A model generated the notes under the pieces. That model saw only the letters and a program-made list of their open reading frames with translations. It did not search any database and was not told the DNA's origin. A program made the translations under genes and the position numbers. Shown one piece after another: positions 8,536-17,204 of a stretch of 64,000 nt of DNA. Position 1 is the stretch's first letter. Every line of letters starts with the position of its first letter. Location: assembly GCF_000428725.1 (NCBI RefSeq), contig NZ_KE386791.1, forward strand, positions 416,208 through 480,207, written 5' to 3'. Origin of the DNA: Psychromonas aquimarina ATCC BAA-1526. Its GTDB lineage: Bacteria > Pseudomonadota > Gammaproteobacteria > Enterobacterales > Psychromonadaceae.

Positions 8536-9453
8536 TTAGTTTTGACATTTCAAAGGAATACAAATATCAAAGATACACTTACCTTCTGGATGCTCTTCTG
8601 GATTGTTATGGTAGAGTTCATAACATGGTTTGTCATCACATTCGTATCCGCTGGTGCAAAACCATGCAAAAGCTTCTTCCCATGCCTGCTGAATATTGTC
8701 AGTAATCACCTCGAAATGACACACGGCATAGGGCCCGCCGCAGACACTTTGAACAGCAATTTGTCCTTCAGGAACAGTTCCTTCAGGAATAACTATGCAT
8801 GCATCAAAACGGCACTTTTCAGCAGGGGTTACCTCAGGATTATCCCAAAAGATTGAAAGAACCTTACCGGGTCCCGCATAATTTCGAGGGCCAGCCCACT
8901 TCATCAGCTCTACGAATGCAGGTTCGCATGTTTCACGGCCATAAGAACCAACCTTACGTATATAGGCAACATTATATTCCGGCATTTCTTTGATTTCTGC
9001 GTTCATTGCGTTTCTCCTTTTGTTGTTTAATGAATTCATTAAGACAGTGTCAGAATCATAGGTTGCCTGGAGGGATAATGCGTTTTCATTTTTGCGCTCT
9101 GTGTTTCCAATCTTGCTTTTGCGATACTCAGAAGGTGTCGTTCCAAAATGCTGTCGAAAGGCCTTGGCAAAATTTTGTGAACTCGAGAAACCGCATCCCA
9201 TTGCTATTGTGGTAATATCATCAAGCGGATTAGATAAAAGACGGTTTGCCGCCAGCTCAAGACGCAGCCTTCTTGTAAATCCAGCCGCAGTTTCCCCAAC
9301 AACAGCCTTGAAAATTCTGTGGAAATGGAACATGGAAAAAGAAGCTGACTCAGCAATCTCTTCCAACGACAGATCGCGTTCGATATTGCGGCTGATAAAA
9401 TTCATAGCACGACAAACGCGTTTTTTGTAGTCAATTGTGGTGTAGCGCATCAA
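8536..9453 (-). CDS. AraC-family regulator with GyrI-like effector domain
   Basis: A 305-aa protein. Residues about 8-110 hold the two AraC helix-turn-helix units: LSLEEIAESASFSMFHFHRIF, then the second one with ITTIAMGCGFSSSQNFAKAFR followed by HFGTTPSEYRK. After a linker comes a GyrI-like small-molecule-binding domain (about 150-305) starting EMPEYNVAYIRKVGSYG and ending CYELYHNNP-x(10)-FDICIP. This is the Rob-like/BmrR-like architecture that senses cationic or hydrophobic compounds and activates efflux or detoxification genes. No obvious target lies next to it. A partial copy of its last 150 bp or so is present at 4144-4283. Confidence 0.9.
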   Translation of the reverse strand: MMRYTTIDYKKRVCRAMNFISRNIERDLSLEEIAESASFSMFHFHRIFKAVVGETAAGFTRRLRLELAANRLLSNPLDDITTIAMGCGFSSSQNFAKAFRQHFGTTPSEYRKSKIGNTERKNENALSLQATYDSDTVLMNSLNNKRRNAMNAEIKEMPEYNVAYIRKVGSYGRETCEPAFVELMKWAGPRNYAGPGKVLSIFWDNPEVTPAEKCRFDACIVIPEGTVPEGQIAVQSVCGGPYAVCHFEVITDNIQQAWEEAFAWFCTSGYECDDKPCYELYHNNPEEHPEGKCIFDICIPLKCQN

Positions 9454-9958
9454 ATTTCCTTATGCAGCATTTTTATTTGAATCTATCTTGATCAAGTCCA
9501 AATAGTTCAATAAAAAGGCAAGTCCTCAGAGTGGAACGATTATTACAAAACACAACTGTATTAATATACAGTTAATATTGTACATCCTTATCAGAACTGA
9601 TCAATAAGCCCCTGTCAACTTAACGATAACATTACCACTTATATTGATACTCTTAACACCTCATATTCATCGAATTTCTGTCAACGGCTGCACTAGCTCA
9701 CCGACTTAAACACTTATCTGAACCAGTACTTTCAAGGGAAAGCCTTAGAGTATGGTTTTGGGAGCGGAGCATCATCAAACACTTACGGCCTTGGTAATTT
9801 TGTTATTTACGAACGTAATGATGGTGTTTTTGCCACCCCTAGAGGAAACGCTTTAATATATGCTGGTGAAGCACAGTGTTACTAGAATGTGACGTGCTGA
9901 AGCCCGAAAAATACAATAAAAAGTTCCGGCCTTTGTTAATAGTTGTATTTATTCACAT
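9454..9958. other. Gene-poor 505-bp stretch with a coding remnant
   Basis: The stretch separates the AraC-GyrI gene from the MepA-like gene. Apart from the C-terminal coding remnant at 9697-9885, listed separately, I see no intact gene, RNA or strong terminator. The AraC-GyrI promoter should lie in its first 150 bp, which are AT-rich. Confidence 0.5.
9697..9885 (+). pseudogene. C-terminal remnant of an unknown secreted-type protein
   Basis: A 62-codon open frame with no start codon or ribosome-binding site, bounded upstream by an in-frame TAG. The peptide is rich in Gly, Asn and Tyr (for example YGFGSGASSNTYGLGNFVIY, then GNALIYAGEAQCY). Its composition reads like real coding sequence, not random translation. 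I do not recognise the parent. It probably marks deletion of an upstream gene. Confidence 0.4.
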
Positions 9959-10630
9959 TCATTTACACGGGATTTTAAAATCAACGTGATAATGCTCGTC
10001 GTGCCTTACCCATGAAGGTTTTTTTGAAAACTGAATATTCTGCTTTAAATATTCAGCATGCTTGGTTGTGAATAAGTTCGGCTGCAGTTCCGGATCAAAA
10101 ATAACCCGCCATAAGTCAAAGCCGAGTCTCTTCGACTCTTTGTGCAGCTCAACTATATGAGACGCTAACGCATTATAATCGATACGGTATTCTTCAAACC
10201 AGCCTGACGAATCGAACTCGATGTTATAGCCGAATTTGTTAAACGGACTGGTAGGCAGATGAACAGACACACCTTTGTCATTAACGACGGGAGTCATAAA
10301 ATCCACCGACAGTCCATTTTGATGCGTTTTATGCGGTCGGAATTTACCACCGTCTTCGAAACCTGTTTCAGCATATTTAAATACGGTGTCAGGCATGCTG
10401 GTTTGTAAATTTTTATATGAATTCAGTATGATTGTTTTCACTGCGGAATGAACATAGGTTCGTCCAGCAAGCCTCGCAATCGTGCTGTAACTTACATAAT
10501 TTTTTCCTTTGCCCGGCAGTTCAACTCCGTTCTTTAAACTTCCGTTTGCAGTGGAGCCAAAACAGGTACTTGACTGGGAGCTGGCGCCTGAAGAGATAAA
10601 TATCAGGCCTATTAAGAATAACTTTGTCAT
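9959..10630 (-). CDS. Penicillin-insensitive murein endopeptidase (MepA/M74-like)
   Basis: A 223-aa protein with a signal peptide (MTKLFLIGLIFISSGASS) and the metal-binding layout of LAS-type peptidases. PHKTHQNGLSVDFM (about residues 119-132) supplies His and Asp, and WVRHDEHYHVDF near the C-terminus supplies the second His pair. CFGS-x(4)-SLKNG near residue 23 matches the start of mature MepA. These periplasmic enzymes cut D-Ala-meso-DAP cross-links. It is shorter than E. coli MepA (274 aa), mostly through missing loops. It stands alone downstream of the mal cluster on the same strand, separated by a hairpin. Confidence 0.85.
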   Translation of the reverse strand: MTKLFLIGLIFISSGASSQSSTCFGSTANGSLKNGVELPGKGKNYVSYSTIARLAGRTYVHSAVKTIILNSYKNLQTSMPDTVFKYAETGFEDGGKFRPHKTHQNGLSVDFMTPVVNDKGVSVHLPTSPFNKFGYNIEFDSSGWFEEYRIDYNALASHIVELHKESKRLGFDLWRVIFDPELQPNLFTTKHAEYLKQNIQFSKKPSWVRHDEHYHVDFKIPCK

Positions 10631-10654
10631 TAAATATAATACTTCCTTGTGCGT

Positions 10655-10696
10655 TTCATAACTGCTTATCCTTGTTTTATTAACAGCAGTTATGAA
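10655..10696. terminator. Perfect 12-bp inverted repeat between malE and mepA-like gene
   Basis: TTCATAACTGCT and AGCAGTTATGAA face each other across an 18-nt spacer. The plus-strand side is followed by GTTTTATT; on the minus strand, where both flanking genes lie, there is no clear U-run. It may therefore be an operator or a poor terminator separating the two minus-strand genes. Confidence 0.5.
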
Positions 10697-10727
10697 GTTT
10701 TATTACGTGATCAATGTATGTAAACGT

Positions 10728-11900
10728 CTACTGCAGCATACGTTTTTCCACCGTCGCCAGTGCATCATCGATAGACTGACGGCCGCTAATGACATTACTG
10801 ATTGCAGCTTTTTGTCCAAACCAGAACGGCATCATCTGCGGTATATTAGGCATAATCTCCCCTATTCTGGCATTTTCAATCGTTGCCGTTACGCGCGGAT
10901 CAGCGCTTAACTCTTTCTGGAAACTTTTTAGTGCAGGCGCTCCAATCGGTGCATGCTGGTTCATGTATCTAAGTCCGTCGTTGGTAAGCAGGTAGTTCTC
11001 AATAAATTCCTTAGCTAAATCAACATTAGGAGAAGCGGCACTAATTCCTGCACTTAAAATACCCACAAAAGGACGAGAAGGTTTACCATTTAACTTAGGA
11101 AGCACTGCTAAACCATAGTTAATGCCGGATTTATCTAAATTTTTCCATGACCATGGGCCGTTTATCATCATGGCGACTTTGCCTTTATTAAATGCAGCTT
11201 CAGCAGACGCATAATCAGAGTCTGGTGAAATAATACCGCGGTCTACTAATTTCTTTACAAATGACATCGACTGTTTAGCACCTTTATTGTTAACCCCGAT
11301 ATCCCGGGCATCAAACCCGCTGGAAGTGAGTTTAAATGCATAGGCACCATTTGCAGAAAGAATCGGCCAGGTAAAAAAGGGGGACTGAATATCCCACATT
11401 ACGGCTTTCTTGTCATCCGGCATAGACTTATCTACTGCAAAGACTTCTTCCCAGTTCTGCATTGGTTTCGCTATTAAATCCTTATTGTATATAAGTGACA
11501 ATGTTTCAGCAGAAATAGGGTAACCGATATAGTCACCTTTATAGTTCAGGGCACTCCAGGTAAAGTTGTCAAATTTAGATTTAAATTCATTACTTGGTGA
11601 AATTTTTCGGAGCAGGCCCGCTTCTGCATAGCCGCCGAAACGGTCATGTGCAAAAATCATGATATCAGGACCGCCGCCTGTTGAAGCAACCTGCGGGAAC
11701 CTTTTTTCCAGCTCAACCGGGTGTTCGACGTTGATTTTTACCCCTGTCTCCTGTTCAAATTTTTTGCCGATTTCAATAATTCCTTTATAACCTTTATCAG
11801 AAGGCGCCCACACTGTAATCACATTATCAGTAAACGCATTGACAGGCAGTGAAGCGGCGGTTAAAAGAGCAGATATAGCAAGTGTTGATAATTTTCTCAT
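10728..11900 (-). CDS. malE: Maltose/maltodextrin-binding periplasmic protein
   Basis: A 390-aa protein with a signal peptide (residues 1-22, ending in PVNA) and close similarity to E. coli MalE (396 aa): [22 protein letters not shown] at the mature start, [48 protein letters not shown], and the ending [20 protein letters not shown]. It captures maltodextrins in the periplasm for the MalFGK2 ABC importer. The transporter genes are not in this window, so it must work with a complex encoded elsewhere. It lies 30 bp downstream of the GH13 gene, as part of the malR-amylase-malE unit. Confidence 0.93.
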   Translation of the reverse strand: MRKLSTLAISALLTAASLPVNAFTDNVITVWAPSDKGYKGIIEIGKKFEQETGVKINVEHPVELEKRFPQVASTGGGPDIMIFAHDRFGGYAEAGLLRKISPSNEFKSKFDNFTWSALNYKGDYIGYPISAETLSLIYNKDLIAKPMQNWEEVFAVDKSMPDDKKAVMWDIQSPFFTWPILSANGAYAFKLTSSGFDARDIGVNNKGAKQSMSFVKKLVDRGIISPDSDYASAEAAFNKGKVAMMINGPWSWKNLDKSGINYGLAVLPKLNGKPSRPFVGILSAGISAASPNVDLAKEFIENYLLTNDGLRYMNQHAPIGAPALKSFQKELSADPRVTATIENARIGEIMPNIPQMMPFWFGQKAAISNVISGRQSIDDALATVEKRMLQ

Positions 11901-11930
11901 TGTATCTTTCCTTTTACGTTGTAAATTGTT

Positions 11931-13184
11931 CTAGTTGAATGTGGTGATTTTATATTCGAAAGGTTTAAGCTTTACCTCTTGTAAAAGCTTGTTTGAGTAA
12001 AACTGCTGGCTGCTGTCAGAAAGGTTAATCATCACTACAACACTGTTCTGCTCTTTTTCACGACTGAAGCAGAAAACAGACTCACTCGTTTCCTCTAATA
12101 CTTCCGGTCTTGCGCCGTACTGCCCGTTCCATAACACAGGGTTATTTTTTTTCAGCGCCAGAAGCTGCTGGTAGAAATCATCATGTTGAAATTCCTGCCA
12201 TTCAATCTCGTCTTTTGCAAAAAAAGACAGCTGTTTATTAAGGCCCGATTCTTGTCCGCTGTAGATCAGCGGCATACCTGATAAGGTCGCCGCCAGAACT
12301 GAATAGGCTTTGAATGCAGGCCCATACAGTTCAGCATCACATGTCTCCCAGCTGTTTTTATCGTGATTGCTGGTAAAGGCCATACGATAAGCGTGTTCAG
12401 GGTATTCAACGGCAGACAATTCAATATGTTCCTTAATTGCAGACACACTGCTTTTACCTTTAACAATGTCACTCATTGCATCATACAGTCCCCAGTCGTA
12501 AGTCATGTCAAACGCCTTATTATGCAGCTCTGGAGATGCCCATTCAGCAAGCATAAACACAGGTTTAATACTGTCTAATTCAGCTCTGGCTTTTTCCCAG
12601 AATTCCGTCGGCACCAACCCTGCAACATCACAACGGTAACCGTCTATATCAACGTCTTTAACCCAGTAACTCAGCGCATTTATCATGGCATCCCATAATT
12701 CCGGCTTTTTATAATCCAGACCGACTACATCATCCCAGTACTCAAGCTCTTTCCCGTTATGGTAAACATAGGAATGAATTTCTCCCTTCTGGTCTTTTTT
12801 AAACCACTCAGGATGCTCGCTGACCCAGTGATTATCCCAGGCAGTATGATTGGCCACCCAGTCAATCAGAACATACATTCCCATGTCGTGTATCTCCTGC
12901 ACCAGTGTTTTAAAGTCCTGCAGTGTGCCGAACTCAGGGTTTACACCGTAATAATCTTTAACAGAGTAACCGCTGCCCATACAGCCTTTGCGGTTTTTTA
13001 TACCCACAGGATGAATAGGCATAAACCACAAAATATCTACGCCCATTTTTTTTAATCTCGGCAGATGGCTTTTAAAAGCGTTGAATGTACCCTCCGGTGT
13101 AAACTGACGGATATTCACCTCATAGATATTGGCAGATTGAGACCACTCGACATGCTTAAACTGACTCTCTTTTGTTTTACTCAT
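11931..13184 (-). CDS. Cytoplasmic GH13 alpha-glucosidase/amylase-type enzyme
   Basis: A protein of 417 aa without signal peptide. It is a GH13 (beta/alpha)8 barrel with the conserved regions in order: DWVANHTAW (region I, near residue 108), the nucleophile Asp in GYRCDVAGL (D186), the general acid Glu in MLAEWASP (E214), and FTSNHDKNSWE (D275). It lacks the N-terminal CBM34 of classic neopullulanases, so it resembles short maltodextrin-degrading enzymes acting inside the cell. The exact activity (alpha-amylase, maltodextrinase or glucosidase) is not determinable by eye. It lies between the LacI-type regulator and malE on the same strand, consistent with intracellular processing of imported maltodextrins. 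Confidence 0.9.
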   Translation of the reverse strand: MSKTKESQFKHVEWSQSANIYEVNIRQFTPEGTFNAFKSHLPRLKKMGVDILWFMPIHPVGIKNRKGCMGSGYSVKDYYGVNPEFGTLQDFKTLVQEIHDMGMYVLIDWVANHTAWDNHWVSEHPEWFKKDQKGEIHSYVYHNGKELEYWDDVVGLDYKKPELWDAMINALSYWVKDVDIDGYRCDVAGLVPTEFWEKARAELDSIKPVFMLAEWASPELHNKAFDMTYDWGLYDAMSDIVKGKSSVSAIKEHIELSAVEYPEHAYRMAFTSNHDKNSWETCDAELYGPAFKAYSVLAATLSGMPLIYSGQESGLNKQLSFFAKDEIEWQEFQHDDFYQQLLALKKNNPVLWNGQYGARPEVLEETSESVFCFSREKEQNSVVVMINLSDSSQQFYSNKLLQEVKLKPFEYKITTFN

Positions 13185-13219
13185 TGCTTATTCCTTCTAT
13201 TTGATAATTTGTGTCTGCT

Positions 13220-13243
13220 GCCTGCTATATTTTATGAGCAGGC
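13220..13243 (-). terminator. Hairpin between malR-like gene and GH13 gene
   Basis: GCCTGCT and AGCAGGC form a 7-bp stem around a 10-nt AT-rich loop. It lies in the 71-bp spacer, where it could attenuate read-through from the regulator gene. No strong U-run follows on the minus strand. Confidence 0.5.
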
Positions 13244-13255
13244 ATCTTAGGCTTA

Positions 13256-14293
13256 TTAATCTTTTTGACGGACAGCACCGATGGACTTTCTAACAACTAG
13301 TTCAACAGGTGCTATTGTCTGCAGTTTTTTCGGCTCGACACCGGAAAGAACAGCTACAATCGTATCTGCAAGCGGCTTGCAGGAATCGGTGAACGGTGAA
13401 CGAGTTACAGTAAGAGGAGGTGTAAAATTTTCTGTTTTCAAATGTGCGATAACATCGTCATGAGCGATAACTGACAAATCTTTACCTATGCTGATACCAA
13501 GTTCTTTAGCGGCAAGGTAAAGCCCGTATGCCTGACTTACGCAGGAACACACTACGGCCGTCGGAATTAAATCGGCACTGCTGTTTTTAAACCATTCTAG
13601 CGCTGCTTTATAACCCTCTTCTTCTACCATTGGACGGTTAACAATAAATGAATCGACAATATCTATGTCCCGCTCTTTCATTGCCTTAGTAAAGCCTTCT
13701 GCCCTTTGAGCTGCAAAAGCAAAATGAGACGGTGCATTGAGCATGGCAATACGTTTATGGCCGAGGTCGGCGAGTAAATTAACAGACTGGGACGCTGCAT
13801 CTAGGTTATCAATATCAAAATAGGCATAATCAACTTTTTGTTGAGTACGGCCATGCACGACAAAAGGAAAGTCCTGCTCTAATAAATATTTTATGCGTTC
13901 ATCATTGACATCAGGTGCTTTAATAATCACGCCGTCTATGGTCCGGCTGGACACAAATCTTTTAAATGACTCCAGAGCCTTGCCTTTACGCGCAGAGTTG
14001 ATCAGCAGGTCATAATCAGCATCGCCTAGGTGATGGCTGATATTTGCAAGCTCCTCTACATAAGTCGGAGCATTAATTAATTCGTCAGGTGACCGCAGAA
14101 CAATGCCGATCATACCTGAACGCCCCGTCGCTAACTTGCGCGCATTTGCGTTTGCCTGATAGCCCAGCTCACTGGCTGCATTTAACACACGTTTTCTGGT
14201 TTTTTCACCCACTTCCGGGAAACCGTTAAGTGCCCTGCTGACCGTTGCCTGAGACAGGTTAAGATATTGAGCAAGAGATTTTAGTGTTGTCAT
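13256..14293 (-). CDS. malR: LacI-family repressor of the maltodextrin cluster
   Basis: A 345-aa LacI/GalR protein. The N-terminal HTH is TTLKSLAQYLNLSQATVSRALNGFPEVG with the hinge helix around residues 45-60 (YQANANARKLATG). A periplasmic-binding-protein fold follows (MIGIVLRSPDEL through GISIGKDLSVIAHDDV). Position and family suggest it is MalR, as in Vibrio and Alteromonas, where it represses malto-oligosaccharide genes. Two palindromes with the GCGC core typical of LacI-family operators lie upstream of its own gene, which suggests autoregulation. The gene symbol is by analogy. Confidence 0.85.
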   Translation of the reverse strand: MTTLKSLAQYLNLSQATVSRALNGFPEVGEKTRKRVLNAASELGYQANANARKLATGRSGMIGIVLRSPDELINAPTYVEELANISHHLGDADYDLLINSARKGKALESFKRFVSSRTIDGVIIKAPDVNDERIKYLLEQDFPFVVHGRTQQKVDYAYFDIDNLDAASQSVNLLADLGHKRIAMLNAPSHFAFAAQRAEGFTKAMKERDIDIVDSFIVNRPMVEEEGYKAALEWFKNSSADLIPTAVVCSCVSQAYGLYLAAKELGISIGKDLSVIAHDDVIAHLKTENFTPPLTVTRSPFTDSCKPLADTIVAVLSGVEPKKLQTIAPVELVVRKSIGAVRQKD

Positions 14294-14310
14294 GATTAAT
14301 CCTTTGAGAA

Positions 14311-14326
14311 TTTAAAGCGCTTTAAA
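14311..14326. promoter_or_regulatory. malR operator: LacI-family operator, proximal
   Basis: A perfect 16-bp palindrome, TTTAAAGCGCTTTAAA, lies 18 bp upstream of the malR-like start. The central CG flanked by A/T half-sites is the form expected for LacI-family dimers. It would allow autorepression. Confidence 0.75.
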
Positions 14327-14413
14327 TTTATATGAATGTCAGTTCAGATCAACAATCACAGTAATTAGCTGTGATCTCGATCTTGAAAGGATTTACAACA
14401 TAAAGAAAAAGCT

Positions 14414-14427
14414 CAAAGCGCTTTAAG
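14414..14427. promoter_or_regulatory. malR operator: LacI-family operator, distal
   Basis: AAAGCGCTTT, with imperfect flanks, repeats the core of the proximal operator about 100 bp further upstream. Two such sites can support DNA looping. The rest of the 392-bp gap (14294-14685) shows no gene I can support. Confidence 0.65.
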
Positions 14428-14685
14428 TTTTGTTTGAAATTACTGACTATAAGATAAATTTCATAAACAGCAGCAGACGGTTAGTTGAGATCTTGAGGTG
14501 GAAATTAAGTATCCGCTCGGCTTTGTGTGAAGGTCTTTACTTGAAGGGCTGTTGAGAGTACTGCTCGTGAACGCGTCTGTTTATACGGATCTCAATACTG
14601 CTGTCCATTTAGACCGAAATTATTGATAAGTACTGGTTAAAAGCATCAGGCGGGAAGCGCATTTATCGACTTTCTTTTACAATAG

Positions 14686-15051
14686 TTATTCTTGATTTAA
14701 ACCAAGTTCTTTCTGCTTTTTTTTAGTAAGGCCCAGGGAAACAATGCGATGAGACTCTTTAAGGTAATAGGCTAAATCTGCATCTGTTTCTTTTGAGCTG
14801 TCATAGTGTTGTATCCACTTCATTCCTCGCGAGGCAAAGTAAGGGGCTGGTTTATAACCTTCTAATTCACTTAAAAAATAAAAGTTAAGCTCGGATGTTT
14901 TAAAAATAAATGCAGGTTTATCCTTTTCTCCCAGGCCGCCGATTGCAAATACTTTACCGCCTACTTTCCATACATGAGAGTTGTTCCATTGAACTACGTA
15001 TGTCGATGCCGGTAATGAATGACAAAAGGCATTATATTCGTCATAAGTCAT
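14686..15051 (-). CDS. MmcQ/YjbR family protein
   Basis: A 121-aa protein with the YjbR/MmcQ layout. It starts with MTYDEYNAFCHSLPAS and then VVQWNNSHVWKVGGKVFAIGG (the family has W-x(3)-VFKVGGKMFA). KPAFIFKTSE follows, and YLKESHRIVSLGLTKKKQ is near the end (typically SY-x-LV). The fold is a CyaY/double-wing type, and biochemical function is mostly unknown, though some members bind DNA. It is the most downstream gene of the minus-strand cassette-like group. No attC is evident immediately downstream of it. Confidence 0.8.
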   Translation of the reverse strand: MTYDEYNAFCHSLPASTYVVQWNNSHVWKVGGKVFAIGGLGEKDKPAFIFKTSELNFYFLSELEGYKPAPYFASRGMKWIQHYDSSKETDADLAYYLKESHRIVSLGLTKKKQKELGLNQE

Positions 15052-15111
15052 TGTACTGTTCCTCTCCTATTAGGCCGGATGAAATGTGCATTCTCAATTA
15101 ATTGTATAACG

Positions 15112-15231
15112 CTATTCATTTTCACCCCCTGAATACACAAATATTGTTCCTGACTGCTTCTGGATTTCTTTTGCTATGATTGACTTTCCAGCACTTGATG
15201 TTCCATTGAAGACTATTGATATTTTACGCAT
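15112..15231 (-). pseudogene. N-terminal fragment of a P-loop kinase-like cassette gene
   Basis: A 39-codon frame starts ATG CGT AAA ATA and carries an intact Walker A motif, IVFNGTSSAGKS, like chloramphenicol-phosphotransferase-type or related nucleotide kinases. It stops abruptly at a TAG that merges into AGCGTTATAC, a sequence of the type found at integron attC ends. The rest of the kinase (normally 170 aa or more) is absent. The junction suggests loss by site-specific or deletional recombination at the attC. Confidence 0.6.
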
Positions 15232-15256
15232 ACTTCATACCCTGTTGAGCCGCTTG

Positions 15257-16165
15257 TTAGTCCTTGTTTATTTCGAACATAATTTTTAACCACCTAAGAT
15301 CCTCTGGACCAAGTCTGGCTTCCTTATGTAAGCGGCTGTCTTCATATACTTCTTTATAAACACGGCAAATCGCAATTTCAGTTAATTGACGCCACCTTTC
15401 ATTATGCAGTTCGGGAATGCCGGCATTAGATAAATTGGGATCGATTAACGGATCATGTTCAGATTCCGTTGTGCGAAGAGCAAGCTCTAATTCTTGTAAT
15501 ATTGGATTTATAACCTGAAGTGTGCTCGATTCTGCGAATTGTTTGGCTATATTTTCTTCCGCTTCCTTAACTGATTTTTCAATCTGGTAATTACTCAGCT
15601 TTTCACCTGCAGGTCTTAAACCATATTTATTTAAAAGACTACCGACTCCAGGTAGTAAGGCTTTTGCTGCAATTCCAGCCCCCAGAACAGGATTAGCTAC
15701 GGCTGCTAACCCTCCGACTAACAGCATTCCATAGGTTAGCTTTTTATCCAATGAATCAATATCGTTTGCCAGTGATTCAAGGCTGTTTAAATTATCCTTA
15801 GACCTTTCTCGAGCAACATCCCCTGCACATTGTCTCATGTACTCTTTCAGCATCACTTCATAGTGGACATTAGGAAAGTGGAATATTCTTCTTTTCGGAA
15901 GGTTATTAATTTCAGGCACTGAATCAGGTAAACAGCGCATAGTATGCAAAGCGAATGTGTGCTCTGAAAGATGATAAGGAATAACAAAGTAATGCTTTTC
16001 ATCATACTGAATATCAACATACTGTGAATATTTTTGGATCGAAATAAAGATCGGCAGTCCATTTACTTTTTCTTTGACGATTGAATATCCAGAAATTAAT
16101 TCATCTGCTGCTTTATCGGCAACCGTTCGCACTGTATTAATTCCCTTTTTTAATAACTCTTTCAT
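15257..16165 (-). CDS. Hypothetical protein with hydrophobic Gly/Ala-rich segment
   Basis: A family I do not recognise, 302 aa. The N-terminal 90 residues are soluble and alpha/beta-like. Residues about 125-150 form a helix with regular leucines (LNSLESLANDIDSLDKKL). Residues about 145-180 form a Gly/Ala-rich hydrophobic stretch (GMLLVGGLAAVANPVLGAGI) that could be a membrane-insertion hairpin, as in EcsC-like or small-GTPase-linked proteins. The C-terminal 100 residues are charged. The stop is followed by TAACAAGCGGCTCAAC, which looks like the start of an attC, so it is probably a cassette gene. Confidence 0.55.
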   Translation of the reverse strand: MKELLKKGINTVRTVADKAADELISGYSIVKEKVNGLPIFISIQKYSQYVDIQYDEKHYFVIPYHLSEHTFALHTMRCLPDSVPEINNLPKRRIFHFPNVHYEVMLKEYMRQCAGDVARERSKDNLNSLESLANDIDSLDKKLTYGMLLVGGLAAVANPVLGAGIAAKALLPGVGSLLNKYGLRPAGEKLSNYQIEKSVKEAEENIAKQFAESSTLQVINPILQELELALRTTESEHDPLIDPNLSNAGIPELHNERWRQLTEIAICRVYKEVYEDSRLHKEARLGPEDLRWLKIMFEINKD

Positions 16166-16255
16166 AAATTAATTTGTACCGTCTATTTAATATAAAGCTG
16201 ATGCATAAGCATAACTGCAGCCGGAGGATAGATTGTCAGCCCTTATCTGTGCCGG

Positions 16256-16579
16256 TTAGTCTACAAACCCCGGCACCTTAGATTGAAGTATCTTGATCAG
16301 TTTTGCATCCATATATTCATAATCATCTGGAATATTTAACGAAATGATTTTTTGATTTTTGATGGCTAGAGCAAACTTACTGCTTAATTTCTTCTTATGT
16401 GCTTTTTCCATGACAAAGATAAAATCAGCCCACTCAATATCTTCGACACTTACATGAACCTCTGCATCGTTACTGATGCCTGCTGAATAAACTTCCCAGC
16501 CTTGCACATTACTGAAGACAGCCTCAGCCGTTGGACTTCTCAGCTTATTCCTGCTGCATAGGAACAATACTTTTTTCAT
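16256..16579 (-). CDS. Low-molecular-weight protein tyrosine phosphatase-like protein
   Basis: A protein of 107 aa, shorter than classic LMW-PTPs (about 150). It begins MKKVLFLCSRNKLRSPTAE, which contains the CX5R phosphate loop (Cys8 to Arg14) followed by Ser. The rest keeps WADFIFVMEKAHKKKL (the D-x(2)-FVME-x(2)-H region), while the usual general-acid DP loop appears as IPDDYEYMD. This short type is common in integron cassettes and genomic islands. Phosphatase activity is plausible but unproven. A short spacer ending in a TTGTTATTGG-like sequence separates it from the upstream gene. Confidence 0.8.
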   Translation of the reverse strand: MKKVLFLCSRNKLRSPTAEAVFSNVQGWEVYSAGISNDAEVHVSVEDIEWADFIFVMEKAHKKKLSSKFALAIKNQKIISLNIPDDYEYMDAKLIKILQSKVPGFVD

Positions 16580-16609
16580 TCTCTCTCCAATAACAAAGTA
16601 CCCGGCTTG

Positions 16610-17116
16610 CTAATATGTGTTTTCGCAAATACCAGAGACTGCGTTTTTCCAATGTTCCATTTCTTTAACATTAATCGCAATGGAATCTTCTTCGCCATTT
16701 TCATTGATGAAAATTATACGCAGCATTTTCTTAAGAGGCGATACGCCTTTCAAACGACGAACGAATTCCGCCCCTCGAAGTTTAGCCGCCGGCACTGTAA
16801 TTACTAAATCTAAAAGAACAAGTTCAAAATACAGATAATTTTCTGTAAGTGCTATATAACCCATACCACTCGTTTGAGAATATCCAGAGGATTCCACAGC
16901 CCTGAACATAATATGTTCTACGGGCATTATTAGCTTCTGACCCCGTATTTTTTCTTCTACGCGCGCCATTACAAGTTTCTGACGGCGCCACAAAAAGTAA
17001 AAAAACCATATAAGCAGCGAAATTCCGATCAATATTGCTATATACATATGGCTCATAAACAAAAAAGTAAGCGCAAGTAATAATATATTGAGCGCCACAG
17101 CTAATATAACTCTCAC
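16610..17116 (-). CDS. Membrane protein with PH/GRAM-like domain, unknown function
   Basis: A protein of 168 aa from a GTG start (AAGGAGGT 7 nt upstream). Two adjacent hydrophobic segments fill residues 2-42 (VILAVALNILLLALTFLF and IAILIGISLLIWFFYFL), then a basic helix. A C-terminal soluble domain of beta strands follows (MGYIALTENYLYFELVLL through DSIAINVKEMEHWKNAV), with the pattern of GRAM/PH-like folds. It should sit in the inner membrane with the domain in the cytoplasm. The fold call is inference. Confidence 0.6.
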   Translation of the reverse strand: MRVILAVALNILLLALTFLFMSHMYIAILIGISLLIWFFYFLWRRQKLVMARVEEKIRGQKLIMPVEHIMFRAVESSGYSQTSGMGYIALTENYLYFELVLLDLVITVPAAKLRGAEFVRRLKGVSPLKKMLRIIFINENGEEDSIAINVKEMEHWKNAVSGICENTY

Positions 17117-17204
17117 TGAAACTACCTCCTTCTCTGCTAGACGCCGTCAGCCACGGTACTTTTGCAGCACAGAGCGATGCAGCGGGGCCGGTTGAATAGC
17201 TTTA

